The notes under the pieces: generated by a model | Database searches by the model: none | Seen by the model: the letters and a program-made list of their open reading frames with translations, nothing else | Told to the model about the DNA's origin: nothing | Shown: in pieces, positions 36,786-45,541 of the stretch | How positions within the stretch are numbered: the stretch's first letter is position 1 | Layout of the letters: every line of letters starts with the position of its first letter | Made by a program: the position numbers and the translations under genes | Assembly (NCBI GenBank): GCA_002347405.1 | Contig: DDXB01000027.1 | Coordinates: 1,686 to 65,279 of the forward strand | Direction: 5' to 3' | Source of the DNA: Rhodocyclaceae bacterium UBA2271 | GTDB taxonomy: Bacteria > Pseudomonadota > Gammaproteobacteria > Burkholderiales > Rhodocyclaceae | Length of the DNA stretch: 63,594 bases

Positions 36786-37913
36786 GTGAAGACTAACCTG
36801 CGCAGCGGGTTATGTCGGAACTACAATTCGGTCAATCTGATCTTTTTGATGATGACAATGGCTGAACGGCTTACAAAAGGGGTGGCAACGGTAGCACAAC
36901 TGGCGGAATTCGACGCCATCCTCGACGCACGTTCGCCGGGCGAGTTCGCCGAGGATCATTTGCCCGGCGCCACCAGTTGTCCGGTGTTGTCGGATGAGCA
37001 GCGCGTCCGCGTCGGCACGCTCTACAAACAGGTGTCGACGTTCGAGGCCAAGAAGGTCGGCGCGGCGCTGGTCGCCCGCAACATTGCCGACCACATCGAA
37101 CAGCGCTTTCTCGACAAACCCAAAAGCTGGCGGCCGCTGGTCTATTGCTGGCGTGGCGGCAAGCGCTCCGGCGCTTTCGTGCATATTCTGCGCGAGATCG
37201 GCTGGGATGCCCACCGGCTCGATGGCGGCTACAAGGCCTGGCGCCGCCATGTGGTGGCCGAGCTGGCCGTATTGCCGCAGCGCTTCGCCTTCAAGGTCAT
37301 CTCCGGTCCCACCGGCAGCGCCAAGAGCCGCATCCTCGAAGCCCTGGCGCGCCAGGGCGCGCAGGTGCTGCACCTCGAAGAACTCGCCGCCCACAAGGGC
37401 TCGGTGCTCGGCCGTCTGCCCGATGCAGCGCAACCGGCGCAAAAGATGTTCGAGTCGAAATTGTTCGCGGCACTCTCGGACTTCGATGCCAGCCACCCCG
37501 TTTTTGTCGAAGCCGAAAGCCGCCGCATCGGCGTGTTGCAGTTGCCCGACGCCGTGATCGCCGCCATTCGGGCCGCACCCTGCCTGCGCGTCGAGGCGCG
37601 CCGTCCCGCCAGAGCCGACTTTCTGTTGCGCGACTATGATTATTTCGTTGCCCGGCCGGCCTGGCTGATCGAACAACTCGGCCACCTGCGCGGCCTGCAA
37701 AGCAACGAAACCCTGGCCCGCTGGACGGCCCTGGTCGAGGCGGGGGAATTTCGCACCCTCGTCGAGGAACTGCTCGAACAGCATTACGATCCGCTCTACC
37801 AGCGTTCGCAGGAAAGGAATTATCGCGACTTCGGCGACGCCGCCACGCTGGTCGCCGACGACCTCAGCCCGGCGGCAATTGAAAATATCGCCGCGCAAAT
37901 CCTCGCCGGCTAG
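36786..37913 (+). CDS. mnmH: tRNA 2-selenouridine synthase
   Basis: A rhodanese-plus-P-loop enzyme that replaces sulfur with selenium at the wobble uridine of Lys, Glu and Gln tRNAs. The rhodanese loop VYCWRGGKRSGAF carries the active cysteine, and SGPTGSAKS is the P-loop. The GTG at 36786 has AAGGAG at ideal spacing, giving 375 residues. The ATG at 36858 matches where the E. coli protein begins, so the first 24 residues may be extra. Residues 272-279 (RRPARADF) fall on a 24-bp repeat copy. It is divergent from selD, which supplies selenophosphate. Confidence 0.93.
   Translation: MKTNLRSGLCRNYNSVNLIFLMMTMAERLTKGVATVAQLAEFDAILDARSPGEFAEDHLPGATSCPVLSDEQRVRVGTLYKQVSTFEAKKVGAALVARNIADHIEQRFLDKPKSWRPLVYCWRGGKRSGAFVHILREIGWDAHRLDGGYKAWRRHVVAELAVLPQRFAFKVISGPTGSAKSRILEALARQGAQVLHLEELAAHKGSVLGRLPDAAQPAQKMFESKLFAALSDFDASHPVFVEAESRRIGVLQLPDAVIAAIRAAPCLRVEARRPARADFLLRDYDYFVARPAWLIEQLGHLRGLQSNETLARWTALVEAGEFRTLVEELLEQHYDPLYQRSQERNYRDFGDAATLVADDLSPAAIENIAAQILAG
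37599..37622 (-). repeat. Dispersed 24-bp repeat, copy 9 (inside mnmH)
   Basis: One mismatch from the majority form, antisense to the gene, read as RRPARADF. It uses yet another reading frame of the repeat. Confidence 0.82.
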
Positions 37914-38452
37914 GGAATCCGCAGAACGCTGCCGCGCCGCGCGACGATATGCTGGATAACCGCCGGTCGCGGTTCAGCGACCTCGCCCTGCTCGAAGGCC
38001 AGCACCCGCAGGCGGTTCCTCACCAAGTCGAGCAGTTCGCCCGAACGCAACAGATAGGCCGGATTGCTCGGCTTGCCGAAGCGTTCGTTGCCGACCATGA
38101 AGGTTTCATAGATCAGCAGGCCGCCTTCGTTGAGGCAGCCGAACAGGTTGGGCAGCAGCGGGCGATGCAGATAATTACTCACCACGATGGCATCGAATCC
38201 GCGTCCGTAGTAGGGCCAAGGGCCGCCTTCAAGATCGGCGCAGCGCGTCTGGAGGCCATCGATCCCGGCCAGTGCGGCGAGCGCTTCCGCATCGCGATCC
38301 ACCGCCTCGACCTGCAGCCCCATGCCGGCCAGCAGGCGGGCATGCCTCCCGCTGCCGCAAGCGAGGTCGAGCACCATGCTCCCCGCCGGGATCAACGTGG
38401 CGAAGCGGGCGACCCAGGGTGAGGGTTCGAGGAAGGAAGCGTGTTCTGTCAT
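37910..38452 (-). CDS. Class I SAM-dependent methyltransferase
   Basis: A 180-residue methyltransferase fold protein with motif I VLDLACGSGRHARLLAGMG, motif II VEAVDRD and a later NYLHRPLLPNL segment of the TehB/UbiE-like group. The substrate is unknown. It is convergent with mnmH, overlapping by 4 bp. Downstream of rsuA and separated from it by a 24-bp repeat copy, it is probably co-transcribed with rsuA. Names such as tellurite resistance would be over-interpretation. Confidence 0.75.
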   Translation of the reverse strand: MTEHASFLEPSPWVARFATLIPAGSMVLDLACGSGRHARLLAGMGLQVEAVDRDAEALAALAGIDGLQTRCADLEGGPWPYYGRGFDAIVVSNYLHRPLLPNLFGCLNEGGLLIYETFMVGNERFGKPSNPAYLLRSGELLDLVRNRLRVLAFEQGEVAEPRPAVIQHIVARRGSVLRIP

Positions 38453-38459
38453 GTGAAAA

Positions 38460-38483
38460 CGCCGTACCGCCAGGGCCGACTTT
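38460..38483 (-). repeat. Dispersed 24-bp repeat, copy 10 (between rsuA and the methyltransferase)
   Basis: Two mismatches from the majority form. One of only two intergenic copies; it reaches the last base of the rsuA stop codon. Confidence 0.8.
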
Positions 38484-39196
38484 TACTCTGGCGACAGCAA
38501 GCCTGTCTTCGCATCATCGAGATAACACCACGCCCCCTCCACCAGTCCCAGGCCCTCCAGCGTCAATCCGCCGATGGCCGTGCGTTGCAGCGCCACGCAA
38601 TGGTGGCCCGCGGCGGCGAGCATGCGCCGGACCTGATGGTATTTGCCCTGGTCGAGGATGATTTCGACTTGGTGGCTATCCAGTTGGCGTGCCCGTGCCG
38701 CCAGCGGCGCGGGTTCGTCGGCCAGTTTCACGCCAGCCTGCAGTTGCGCCACGAGTTCTGGCGTGACCGGGTCCTGCGTGGTCGCGACATAGGTTTTCGT
38801 CACATGGCGCTTGGGTGACGACTGGGCGTGGATGAAGCTGCCGTCATCGGAAAGCAGCAGCAGGCCGGTGGTGTCATGGTCAAGCCGGCCGACCGGCTGC
38901 ACGTCACGCAGGGTGAATTGATCCGGCAGCAGACTCAAGACGCCGCGATGAACCGCCGGCCGGCGCGAGCATTCGACGCCGGCGGGCTTGTTGAGGGCAA
39001 TATAGACGTGCTCGCGGTAGTGCCAGGATGCGCCATCGACCGTGAAATCGAGGTCGGCGGTATCCGGCGTCATTTGATAATCCGTCACTACCTCGTCAGC
39101 AATGCTTACCGCGCCGTGAAGAATCAGGTTGCGACACTCGCGGCGCGTGCCGAAGCCCTGCGTTTGCAGGATTTTGTCCAGGGACAGCTTCTTCAT
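38483..39196 (-). CDS. rsuA: 16S rRNA pseudouridine(516) synthase
   Basis: A 237-residue RsuA/RluB-family enzyme. Residues 1-50 form an S4-like RNA-binding domain (KLSLDKILQTQGFGTRREC), and the catalytic aspartate is in GRLDHDTTGLLLL. It isomerises uridine in 16S rRNA. The start codon overlaps the metY stop (ATGA). The C-terminal motif GKYHQVRRMLAAAGH is present. RsuA is more likely than RluE/RluB because of the overall length and the absence of a basic tail. Confidence 0.88.
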   Translation of the reverse strand: MKKLSLDKILQTQGFGTRRECRNLILHGAVSIADEVVTDYQMTPDTADLDFTVDGASWHYREHVYIALNKPAGVECSRRPAVHRGVLSLLPDQFTLRDVQPVGRLDHDTTGLLLLSDDGSFIHAQSSPKRHVTKTYVATTQDPVTPELVAQLQAGVKLADEPAPLAARARQLDSHQVEIILDQGKYHQVRRMLAAAGHHCVALQRTAIGGLTLEGLGLVEGAWCYLDDAKTGLLSPE

Positions 39197-40482
39197 ACGG
39201 CCGCTAGCGCCTGCTCCAGGTCAGCTTTGATGTCGTCGATGTGTTCGAGGCCGATCGCCAGCCGCACCATGTCTTCAGAAACGCCGGCCTTGGCCAGTTC
39301 GGCCGGGGACAGTTGCCGGTGGGTAGTCGAGGCCGGATGACAGGCAAGGCTCTTGGCGTCGCCGATATTCACCAGGCGCGTGATCAGCTTCAGTGCATCC
39401 TGGAAACGCCCGCCCGCCGCCATGCCGCCACCTGCGCCGCCCGCGCCCTTGACGCCGAAGGAGAGGATGCCCGAGGCGCGACCACCCATGTACTTTTTCG
39501 CCAGGGCATGTTCGCGATGGTCGGGCAGCCCGGCGTAGTTGACCCAGCCGACCTTCGGGTGGGTCTTGAGATATTGCGCCACCGCCAGTGTGTTCTCGCA
39601 GATGCGGTCCATGCGCACCGCCAGCGTCTCGATGCCTTGCAGGATCAGGAAACTGTTGAAGGGCGAAATCGCCGCGCCCATGTTACGCAGCGGCACGACG
39701 CGTGCCCGGCCGATGTAGGCGGCGGGGCCGAGCGCTTCGGTATAGACGACACCATGGTAGGAGACGTCGGGCGTATTGAGGCGCTTGAAGCGTTCCTTGT
39801 GTTCCGCCCAGGGGAATTTGCCGGAATCGACGATGGCACCGCCGATGCTGGTGCCATGGCCGCCGAGATACTTGGTCAGCGCATGCACGACGATGTCGGC
39901 GCCATGCTCGAAGGGGCGGCAGAGATAGGGCGTCGGCACCGTGTTGTCGACGATCAGCGGGATGCCGGCAGCATGGGCGATGTCGGCCAGCGCAGCGATG
40001 TCGACTACATTGCCAAGCGGATTGCCGACCGATTCGCAGAAAATCGCCTTGGTGCGCGCATCAATGAGCGGCTTGAAGCTGGCGGGATTGTCATAATCGG
40101 CAAAACGCACCTCGATGCCGTATTGCGGCAGGGTGTGGGCGAACAGGTTGTAGGTGCCGCCGTAGAGCGTACCAACCGAAACAATGTTGTCACCAGCCTC
40201 CGAGATTGTCTGAATCGCGTAGGTGGTCGCCGCCATGCCGGAGGCCAGGCCCAGCGCCCCGACGCCGCCTTCCATGGCCGCCAGGCGCTTTTCCAGCACG
40301 TCGGTAGTCGGATTCATGATGCGCGTGTAGATGTTGCCGGTCACCTTGAGGTCGAACAGGTCGGCACCGTGCTGGGTATCGTCGAATGCGTAGGAGGTGG
40401 TCTGATAAATCGGCACCGCCACGGCTTTGGTGGTGGGATCGGGGCTATAGCCGCCATGGACTGCCAGGGTTTCGATTTTCAT
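39193..40482 (-). CDS. metY: O-acetylhomoserine aminocarboxypropyltransferase (sulfhydrylase)
   Basis: A 429-residue Cys/Met-metabolism PLP enzyme. The PLP lysine is in VHALTKYLGGHGTSIGG, and the C-terminal HPASTTHRQL motif is typical of MetY. It makes homocysteine directly from O-acetylhomoserine and sulfide. I start at 40482 (MKIETLAVHGGY), with AGAGGA upstream. Around residues 350-362 a glycine run (GAGGAGGGMAAGG) is several residues longer than in relatives. It is divergent from cysK, which also uses sulfide, so shared sulfur control is plausible. Confidence 0.94.
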   Translation of the reverse strand: MKIETLAVHGGYSPDPTTKAVAVPIYQTTSYAFDDTQHGADLFDLKVTGNIYTRIMNPTTDVLEKRLAAMEGGVGALGLASGMAATTYAIQTISEAGDNIVSVGTLYGGTYNLFAHTLPQYGIEVRFADYDNPASFKPLIDARTKAIFCESVGNPLGNVVDIAALADIAHAAGIPLIVDNTVPTPYLCRPFEHGADIVVHALTKYLGGHGTSIGGAIVDSGKFPWAEHKERFKRLNTPDVSYHGVVYTEALGPAAYIGRARVVPLRNMGAAISPFNSFLILQGIETLAVRMDRICENTLAVAQYLKTHPKVGWVNYAGLPDHREHALAKKYMGGRASGILSFGVKGAGGAGGGMAAGGRFQDALKLITRLVNIGDAKSLACHPASTTHRQLSPAELAKAGVSEDMVRLAIGLEHIDDIKADLEQALAAV

Positions 40483-40512
40483 TGTTGTCCTCTGCGTATT
40501 TTGCTGACATGG

Positions 40513-40541
40513 TTGATAAATTGCGCGATTGAATTCATTAT
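40513..40541 (+). promoter_or_regulatory. Possible sigma-70 promoter of cysK
   Basis: TTGATA at 40513-40518 and CATTAT at 40536-40541 are separated by 17 bp in the 91-bp metY-cysK divergent gap. The second box is only a 4/6 match. Confidence 0.4.
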
Positions 40542-40573
40542 ATAGATCAATCATAAACGGCAGGAGACCCGCC

Positions 40574-41503
40574 ATGCAAATCGCGAACGATATCATCGAA
40601 CTGATCGGCAACACGCCGCTGGTTCGTCTCAACCGCATGAACGCCGACAACAGTGCGACGATCGCGCTGAAGCTCGAATTCTTCAACCCGGCGGGCAGCG
40701 TCAAGGATCGCATCGCCATGGCGATGATCGATGCCGCCGAGAAGGCCGGCAAGATCAAGCCCGACACCATCATTCTCGAACCGACCTCGGGCAACACCGG
40801 CATCGGCCTGGCGATGGTCTGCGCGGCGCGCGGCTACCAGGCCGCTTTCGTCATGCCCGAAACCATGAGTCGCGAGCGCAAACTGCTGCTCAAGGCCTAC
40901 GGCGCGGAACTGATCCTCACCCCCGGGCCGGAGGGCATGCCCGGCGCGATCAGGAAAGCCGAGGAAATGGCAGCAGCCGACGCGCGCTACTTCATTCCGC
41001 AGCAGTTCGAAAACCCGGCGAACCCGGATGTGCACCGCAAGACCACCGCCGAGGAAATCTGGCGCGACACCGATGGTCAGGTCGATATCTTCATCTCCGG
41101 CGTGGGCACCGGCGGCACGGTCACCGGCGTCGGCGAAGTGCTGAAGGCCAGGAAGCAGGTCAAGATCATCGCCGTCGAACCCGATGCCAGCCCGGTGCTG
41201 TCCGGCGGCCAGCGCGGCCCGCACCCGATCCAGGGCATCGGCGCCGGTTTCGTGCCGGCCATCCTCAACACCAAGATCTACGACGAAACCATCCGCGTGA
41301 AGAACGACGACGCACTGACCATCGCGCGGCGCATGGCGACCGAAGAAGGCCTGCTGGTGGGCATCTCTTCCGGCGCGGCAGTATGGGCCGCGCTCGAAGT
41401 CGCCAGGCGCCCGGAGAGCGCCGGCAAACTGATCGTCGTCATCATTCCGTCGTTTGGCGAACGGTACTTGTCGACCGTGCTCTACCAACACCTGGAAGTC
41501 TAA
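40574..41503 (+). CDS. cysK: Cysteine synthase A
   Basis: A 309-residue PLP enzyme of the O-acetylserine sulfhydrylase family. The PLP lysine is in NPAGSVKDRIA, the substrate loop is PTSGNTGIGLA and the cofactor phosphate loop is GVGTGGT. It makes cysteine from O-acetylserine and sulfide. The ATG at 40574 has GGAG eight bases upstream and gives the family start MQIANDIIELIGNTPLVRL. CysK rather than CysM is preferred because of the QGIGAGFVPAIL segment. Confidence 0.93.
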   Translation: MQIANDIIELIGNTPLVRLNRMNADNSATIALKLEFFNPAGSVKDRIAMAMIDAAEKAGKIKPDTIILEPTSGNTGIGLAMVCAARGYQAAFVMPETMSRERKLLLKAYGAELILTPGPEGMPGAIRKAEEMAAADARYFIPQQFENPANPDVHRKTTAEEIWRDTDGQVDIFISGVGTGGTVTGVGEVLKARKQVKIIAVEPDASPVLSGGQRGPHPIQGIGAGFVPAILNTKIYDETIRVKNDDALTIARRMATEEGLLVGISSGAAVWAALEVARRPESAGKLIVVIIPSFGERYLSTVLYQHLEV

Positions 41504-41521
41504 GCCTGGAAAAAGCAGCTC

Positions 41522-41637
41522 ACCACGGCGACACGGCGAACAGGGCGGGAAGTCATCCGTCTTGGTGGAGGCTGATTACCCACGGGCGAAGCAATTAATT
41601 TCACACATCACTTTTCTTCGCGCCGAGTCGCCGTGGT
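41522..41637. repeat. Small inverted-repeat element (ACCACGGCGACACGGCG ends)
   Basis: A 17-bp terminal sequence at 41522-41538 is repeated inverted at 41621-41637 with one difference, flanking an 82-bp centre without an open frame. It resembles the ACCACGGAGACACGGAG-type dispersed elements seen in many environmental genomes. It fills the cysK-helicase gap. Confidence 0.6.
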
Positions 41638-41697
41638 TCAACTGAGGTTTCATGAATAAGGCAGGGGTAGTGCGCGTGCTACCATGCCGCGCCCGCC

Positions 41698-43773
41698 ATG
41701 CCTGCCAAACCCGATCTCGAACGTCTCTTTGCCGCCGATGGACCGCTTGCGCGAGCCATCTCCGGTTATCGCCTGCGCGATCAGCAGGTGGCCATGGCAC
41801 GTCAGGTGTTCGCGGCCATCGAATCCAATAGTGTGCTGATTGCCGAAGCGGGGACCGGTACGGGCAAGACCTTTGCCTATCTGGCGCCCGCACTGCTGGC
41901 CGGTGGCAAAGTAATCATCTCGACCGGTACCAAAACCTTGCAAGACCAGCTCTTCAACCGCGACCTGCCGACCGTGCGCGACGCGCTCGGCATGCCGGCG
42001 ACAGTGGCGCTGCTGAAGGGTCGCTCCAATTACGTCTGCCCGTATCACCTCGAACGGGCGCTGGCCGGCGGACGACTCAATTCACGCGCCGAAGTCATCC
42101 ACCTGAATGCCATCGCCCGCTTCGCCAAGGCGACGGCGAGCGGCGACAAGGCCGAGTGCCGCGACGTCCCCGACGATTCCGGTGCCTGGCCGCTGGCCAC
42201 CTCGACGCGCGACAACTGCCTCGGCCAGGAATGCGCCTACGTCAAGGAATGCTTTGTGGTAGCCGCCCGCCGCGAGGCGCTGGCCGCCGATGTGGTGGTG
42301 GTGAACCACCATTTGTTCTTCGCCGATGTCATGCTCAAGGACGACGGCATGGGCGAACTGCTGCCGTCCTGCAACACCGTCATTTTCGACGAGGCCCACC
42401 AGCTGCCAGAGGTCGCCGGCCTGTTCTTCGGCGAGGCCATCGGCACCGGCCAGTTGCTCGACCTGGCGCATGACACCAAGCTCGAGGGCATCGCCGCCGC
42501 CAAGGACTACCCGCCCCTGCAGGACGCCGCGCGCGCGCTGGAAAAAGCCACCAGGGATCTGCGCCTGGCCTTCAAGCACGAAGGCTTGCGCCTGTCGTTC
42601 GCCCAGTGGCAAACGCACACAGCGGCGGTGGCGGCGCTGGCGGAATTGCAGGGCACGCTGGACGAGTTGAACAAACACATCGAAAGCCAGGCGGGACGCT
42701 CCGAAGGCCTCGCCAACTGCCTGCGGCGCTGTGGCGAAACCATTTATCAATTGCGGCATTGGCAGAACCAGAAAGTCGGCGCTGGTGAAATGAAATACCC
42801 CGTAGCGGGTACGGCGAATCCCCCTCTCCCCCAACCCCTCCCCCGCGAGGGGGGAGGAGGGCGTAGTGAGTCGCTACGCGACTTTCATGGTGACGATGAG
42901 GAAGAAATATACGTGCGCTGGGTCGAGGTCGGCAGCTATGCGGTGACCCTGAATCGCACCCCGTTGTCGGTGGCCAACATTTTCCGCCGCCAACTGGAAG
43001 GCCATCCGCGCGCCTGGATCTTCACCTCGGCGACGCTCGCGGTCGGCAGCGACTTCAGCCATTACCAGCAGGCGCTGGGCTTGAGCGAGGCGACGACGGG
43101 CCGCTGGGACAGCCCCTTCGACTACCCGGCGAATGCCCTGCTCTACTGTCCGCAGGGCTTGCCCGAACCCAACCATCCCGATTACTCTGAGGCGGTGGTC
43201 GAGGCCGCCTGGCCGGTCATTCGCGCGTCGAGCGCAGCACGCGGCGGCGCCTTCGTGCTGTGCACCTCGCTGCGCGCCATGCGCCGCATCCATGAGTTGC
43301 TGGCCACCCGGATTGCCGCAGCCGGCGCCGAGATGCCGCTGCTGCTGCAAGGCGAATGTTCGAAATCAGAACTGCTCGACCGCTTTCGCCAACTCGGCAA
43401 TGCCGTGCTGGTGGCCAGCCAGAGTTTCTGGGAAGGCGTCGATGTGCGCGGCGCGGCGCTGTCGCTGGTGGTGATCGACAAGCTGCCGTTCGCCCCGCCG
43501 GACGATCCGGTGCTGGCGGCGCGCATCGACAGCCTGAAACAGCAGGGCCGCAATGCGTTTTTCGAGGTACAGTTGCCGCGTGCCGTCATCAGCATGAAAC
43601 AGGGTGCCGGACGCCTGATCCGCGACGAAGTCGACCGTGGCGTGCTGATGGTGTGCGACCCGCGGCTGATTGGCAAATCCTATGGCCGGCGCATCTGGCA
43701 GTCCTTGCCGCCGATGCGGCGCAGCCGCGAACTGGCCGATGTCGAGGCTTTTTTTGAGGCAGAGCTTGTTTGA
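41698..43773 (+). CDS. ATP-dependent DNA helicase of the DinG/YoaA family
   Basis: A 691-residue XPD-like superfamily 2 helicase. Walker A AEAGTGTGKT, the DEAH box, cysteines for a 4Fe-4S cluster (NYVCPYHL and NCLGQECAYVKECF) and motif VI QGAGRLIRDE are present. YoaA/DinG proteins unwind damaged or forked DNA and D-loops. Residues 359 to about 398 are an insert built from two repeat elements (see 42772), between the FeS/arch region and helicase domain 2, keeping the frame. It is the first gene of an overlapping five-gene run into the molybdenum cofactor genes. Confidence 0.9.
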   Translation: MPAKPDLERLFAADGPLARAISGYRLRDQQVAMARQVFAAIESNSVLIAEAGTGTGKTFAYLAPALLAGGKVIISTGTKTLQDQLFNRDLPTVRDALGMPATVALLKGRSNYVCPYHLERALAGGRLNSRAEVIHLNAIARFAKATASGDKAECRDVPDDSGAWPLATSTRDNCLGQECAYVKECFVVAARREALAADVVVVNHHLFFADVMLKDDGMGELLPSCNTVIFDEAHQLPEVAGLFFGEAIGTGQLLDLAHDTKLEGIAAAKDYPPLQDAARALEKATRDLRLAFKHEGLRLSFAQWQTHTAAVAALAELQGTLDELNKHIESQAGRSEGLANCLRRCGETIYQLRHWQNQKVGAGEMKYPVAGTANPPLPQPLPREGGGGRSESLRDFHGDDEEEIYVRWVEVGSYAVTLNRTPLSVANIFRRQLEGHPRAWIFTSATLAVGSDFSHYQQALGLSEATTGRWDSPFDYPANALLYCPQGLPEPNHPDYSEAVVEAAWPVIRASSAARGGAFVLCTSLRAMRRIHELLATRIAAAGAEMPLLLQGECSKSELLDRFRQLGNAVLVASQSFWEGVDVRGAALSLVVIDKLPFAPPDDPVLAARIDSLKQQGRNAFFEVQLPRAVISMKQGAGRLIRDEVDRGVLMVCDPRLIGKSYGRRIWQSLPPMRRSRELADVEAFFEAELV
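42772..42891 (+). repeat. Two nested repeat elements inserted in frame in the helicase gene
   Basis: 42772-42816 is the long form of the dispersed repeat: the 14-base core AAAGTCGGCGCTGG, then a small hairpin (TACCC ... GGGTA) and ACGGCG. About 42826-42885 is a C-run/G-run hairpin followed by CGTAGTGAGTCGCTACG, as in the intergenic hairpin family. Together they encode KVGAGEMKYPVAGTANPPLP followed by QPLPREGGGGRSESLRDF. The reading frame continues unbroken on both sides. Confidence 0.85.
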
Positions 43774-45047
43774 TGACCAATTGCCGAAACCTGGCCGAAA
43801 GCTTGAATAGTGGCTGCGTCTGCCAGTCGCTGGATCGGGATGCCCTGCGCACCGCGCTCGAACACGAGGCACCCGACTTCTGGGACACCGTGATCGCCCC
43901 GCGGCCGCACATGTTTTCGGACGTGACCGTGTTTGTCGGTGCGCGCGACCTCGCCCGCATGGCTGAAGTTATCGCCGCCATCGAACAGGTAACGGCGCTG
44001 CCGGCCTATCGCCAGCACATCGGGATTGCGCGCAGCGCCTTTCCGGAACCCCGGGCGCAAAGCGTGTTTTTCGGCTACGACTTTCACATGAGCGCCGATG
44101 GCCCGCAACTCATCGAGATCAACACCAATGCCGGCGGCGGGCTGCTCAACGCCATCCTCGCCCACGCCCAGCGCAGCTGTTGCCCGGCCGCCGAGGCCGG
44201 CAAGATCGTGCTGCCGGGCGAACTGGCCCGCCGCGATCCGGCGGAAATGTTCATCGAGATGTTCCGCAACGAGTGGCGGCTGGAACGCGGTGATGCGCCC
44301 CTCTCCACCATCGCCATCGTCGACGACGATCCGGCCGGCCAGTATCTGCAACCGGAATTCGAACTATTCCGCCGCCTGTTCGAGCGTCACGGCCTGCAGG
44401 CGCTGATCTGCGACCCGCGCGACCTGATGCTCTGCCACGGTGGGCTGTGGCACGAGGAGACGCGCATCGACCTGGTATACAACCGGCTGACCGATTTCGA
44501 CCTCACCGAGAATGTCCACGCCGTGCTGCGCGAAGCCATCATGCGCGGCGCGGTTGTCGTCACCCCGCACCCGTTCGCCCATGCCCTGTATGCCGACAAG
44601 CGCAACCTCTGTGTACTGACCGACGCCGACCTGCTCGAAAGCTGGGGGATCGCCAGCGAAACACGGGCGCTGTTGTTGTCCGCCATACCGCGGACCGAAC
44701 TGGTCACGCCGCAACGTGCCGAAGATTTCTGGGCCAGACGCAAACAACTGTTCTTCAAGCCCGCGACGGGGTACGCCTCGAAAGCCGCCTATCGCGGCGA
44801 CAAGATCACCAAGCGCGTTTTCGACGAGGTGCTGCAGGGTACCTACGTAGCACAGGCGCTGGCGCCGCCCTCGCTGCGCAAGATCGAAGTTGGCGGAAAA
44901 ATGACCGAGCTCAAGGTCGATCTGCGCAACTTCGTCTACAGTGGCGCGGTCCAACTCGTTTCCGCCCGCCTCTGGCAAGGCCAGACAGCCAACCTGCGTA
45001 CCCCCGGCGGAGGTTTCGCACCGGTCCTTGGAGTAAGTGCATCTTGA
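43773..45047 (+). CDS. ATP-grasp-like protein of unknown function in the molybdenum cofactor operon
   Basis: A 424-residue protein with features of a (possibly circularly permuted) ATP-grasp ligase: GPQLIEINTNAGGGLLNAIL, FFKPATGYASKAAYRG and LRNFVYSGAVQLVSARLW look like metal- and nucleotide-binding strands. I do not know its substrate. The start ATG at 43773 overlaps the helicase stop codon (TGATG), and its stop overlaps the TTG start of mobB. It is thus embedded between a repair helicase and the Mo-cofactor genes. Glutathionylspermidine-synthase-like ligases are the nearest family resemblance; this is inference from motifs only. Confidence 0.65.
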   Translation: MTNCRNLAESLNSGCVCQSLDRDALRTALEHEAPDFWDTVIAPRPHMFSDVTVFVGARDLARMAEVIAAIEQVTALPAYRQHIGIARSAFPEPRAQSVFFGYDFHMSADGPQLIEINTNAGGGLLNAILAHAQRSCCPAAEAGKIVLPGELARRDPAEMFIEMFRNEWRLERGDAPLSTIAIVDDDPAGQYLQPEFELFRRLFERHGLQALICDPRDLMLCHGGLWHEETRIDLVYNRLTDFDLTENVHAVLREAIMRGAVVVTPHPFAHALYADKRNLCVLTDADLLESWGIASETRALLLSAIPRTELVTPQRAEDFWARRKQLFFKPATGYASKAAYRGDKITKRVFDEVLQGTYVAQALAPPSLRKIEVGGKMTELKVDLRNFVYSGAVQLVSARLWQGQTANLRTPGGGFAPVLGVSAS

Positions 45048-45541
45048 AGACTTTCGGTTTTGCCGGCTATTCCGGTGCGGGAAAAACCACCCTGATCGAA
45101 CAATTGATTCCGCGTTTCAAGGCACGCGGGCTGTCGGTTTCGTTGATCAAGCACACCCATCACAATTTCGATGTCGACCATCCGGGCAAGGATTCCTACC
45201 GCCACCGCGCTGCCGGAGCCGGCGAAGTGCTGCTGACCTGCGATACGCGCTGGGTGCTGATGCACGAACTGCAAGGACAGCCCGAGCCGTCGCTGCAGGA
45301 ACAACTGGCCGTGCTGTCGCCCTGCGATCTGGTGCTGGTTGAAGGATTCAAGCAGACCGCCATCCCCAAGCTGGAAGTACATCGTCCGGCCCACGGCAAG
45401 CCGCCGATCTGGCCGGACAATTCGAGCGTTATTGCGGTGGCGACCGACTCGGCACTCGATTGCCCACTACCGGTTTTCGATCTCAACGATCTGGATGCCA
45501 TCACCTCATTCATTCTCAAGTATCTGGAACTGCCATGCTGA
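45044..45541 (+). CDS. mobB: Molybdopterin-guanine dinucleotide biosynthesis adapter protein MobB
   Basis: A 165-residue P-loop GTPase-like protein starting at a TTG (KTFGFAGYSGAGKTTLIEQL) whose last two bases are the first two of the upstream TGA stop. The switch-like KHTHHNFDVDHPGKDSYRHR and the DLVLVEGFK motif are MobB signatures. It assists MobA in attaching GMP to molybdopterin. The stop overlaps the moeA ATG. A GGAG lies 11 bases before the TTG, a rather long spacing that suggests coupled re-initiation. Confidence 0.92.
   Translation: MKTFGFAGYSGAGKTTLIEQLIPRFKARGLSVSLIKHTHHNFDVDHPGKDSYRHRAAGAGEVLLTCDTRWVLMHELQGQPEPSLQEQLAVLSPCDLVLVEGFKQTAIPKLEVHRPAHGKPPIWPDNSSVIAVATDSALDCPLPVFDLNDLDAITSFILKYLELPC

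Noticed and set aside
42772..42891. Frameshift or assembly error in the helicase gene at the repeat insert
   Set aside because: The frame is continuous across the insert and conserved helicase motifs are in phase on both sides.
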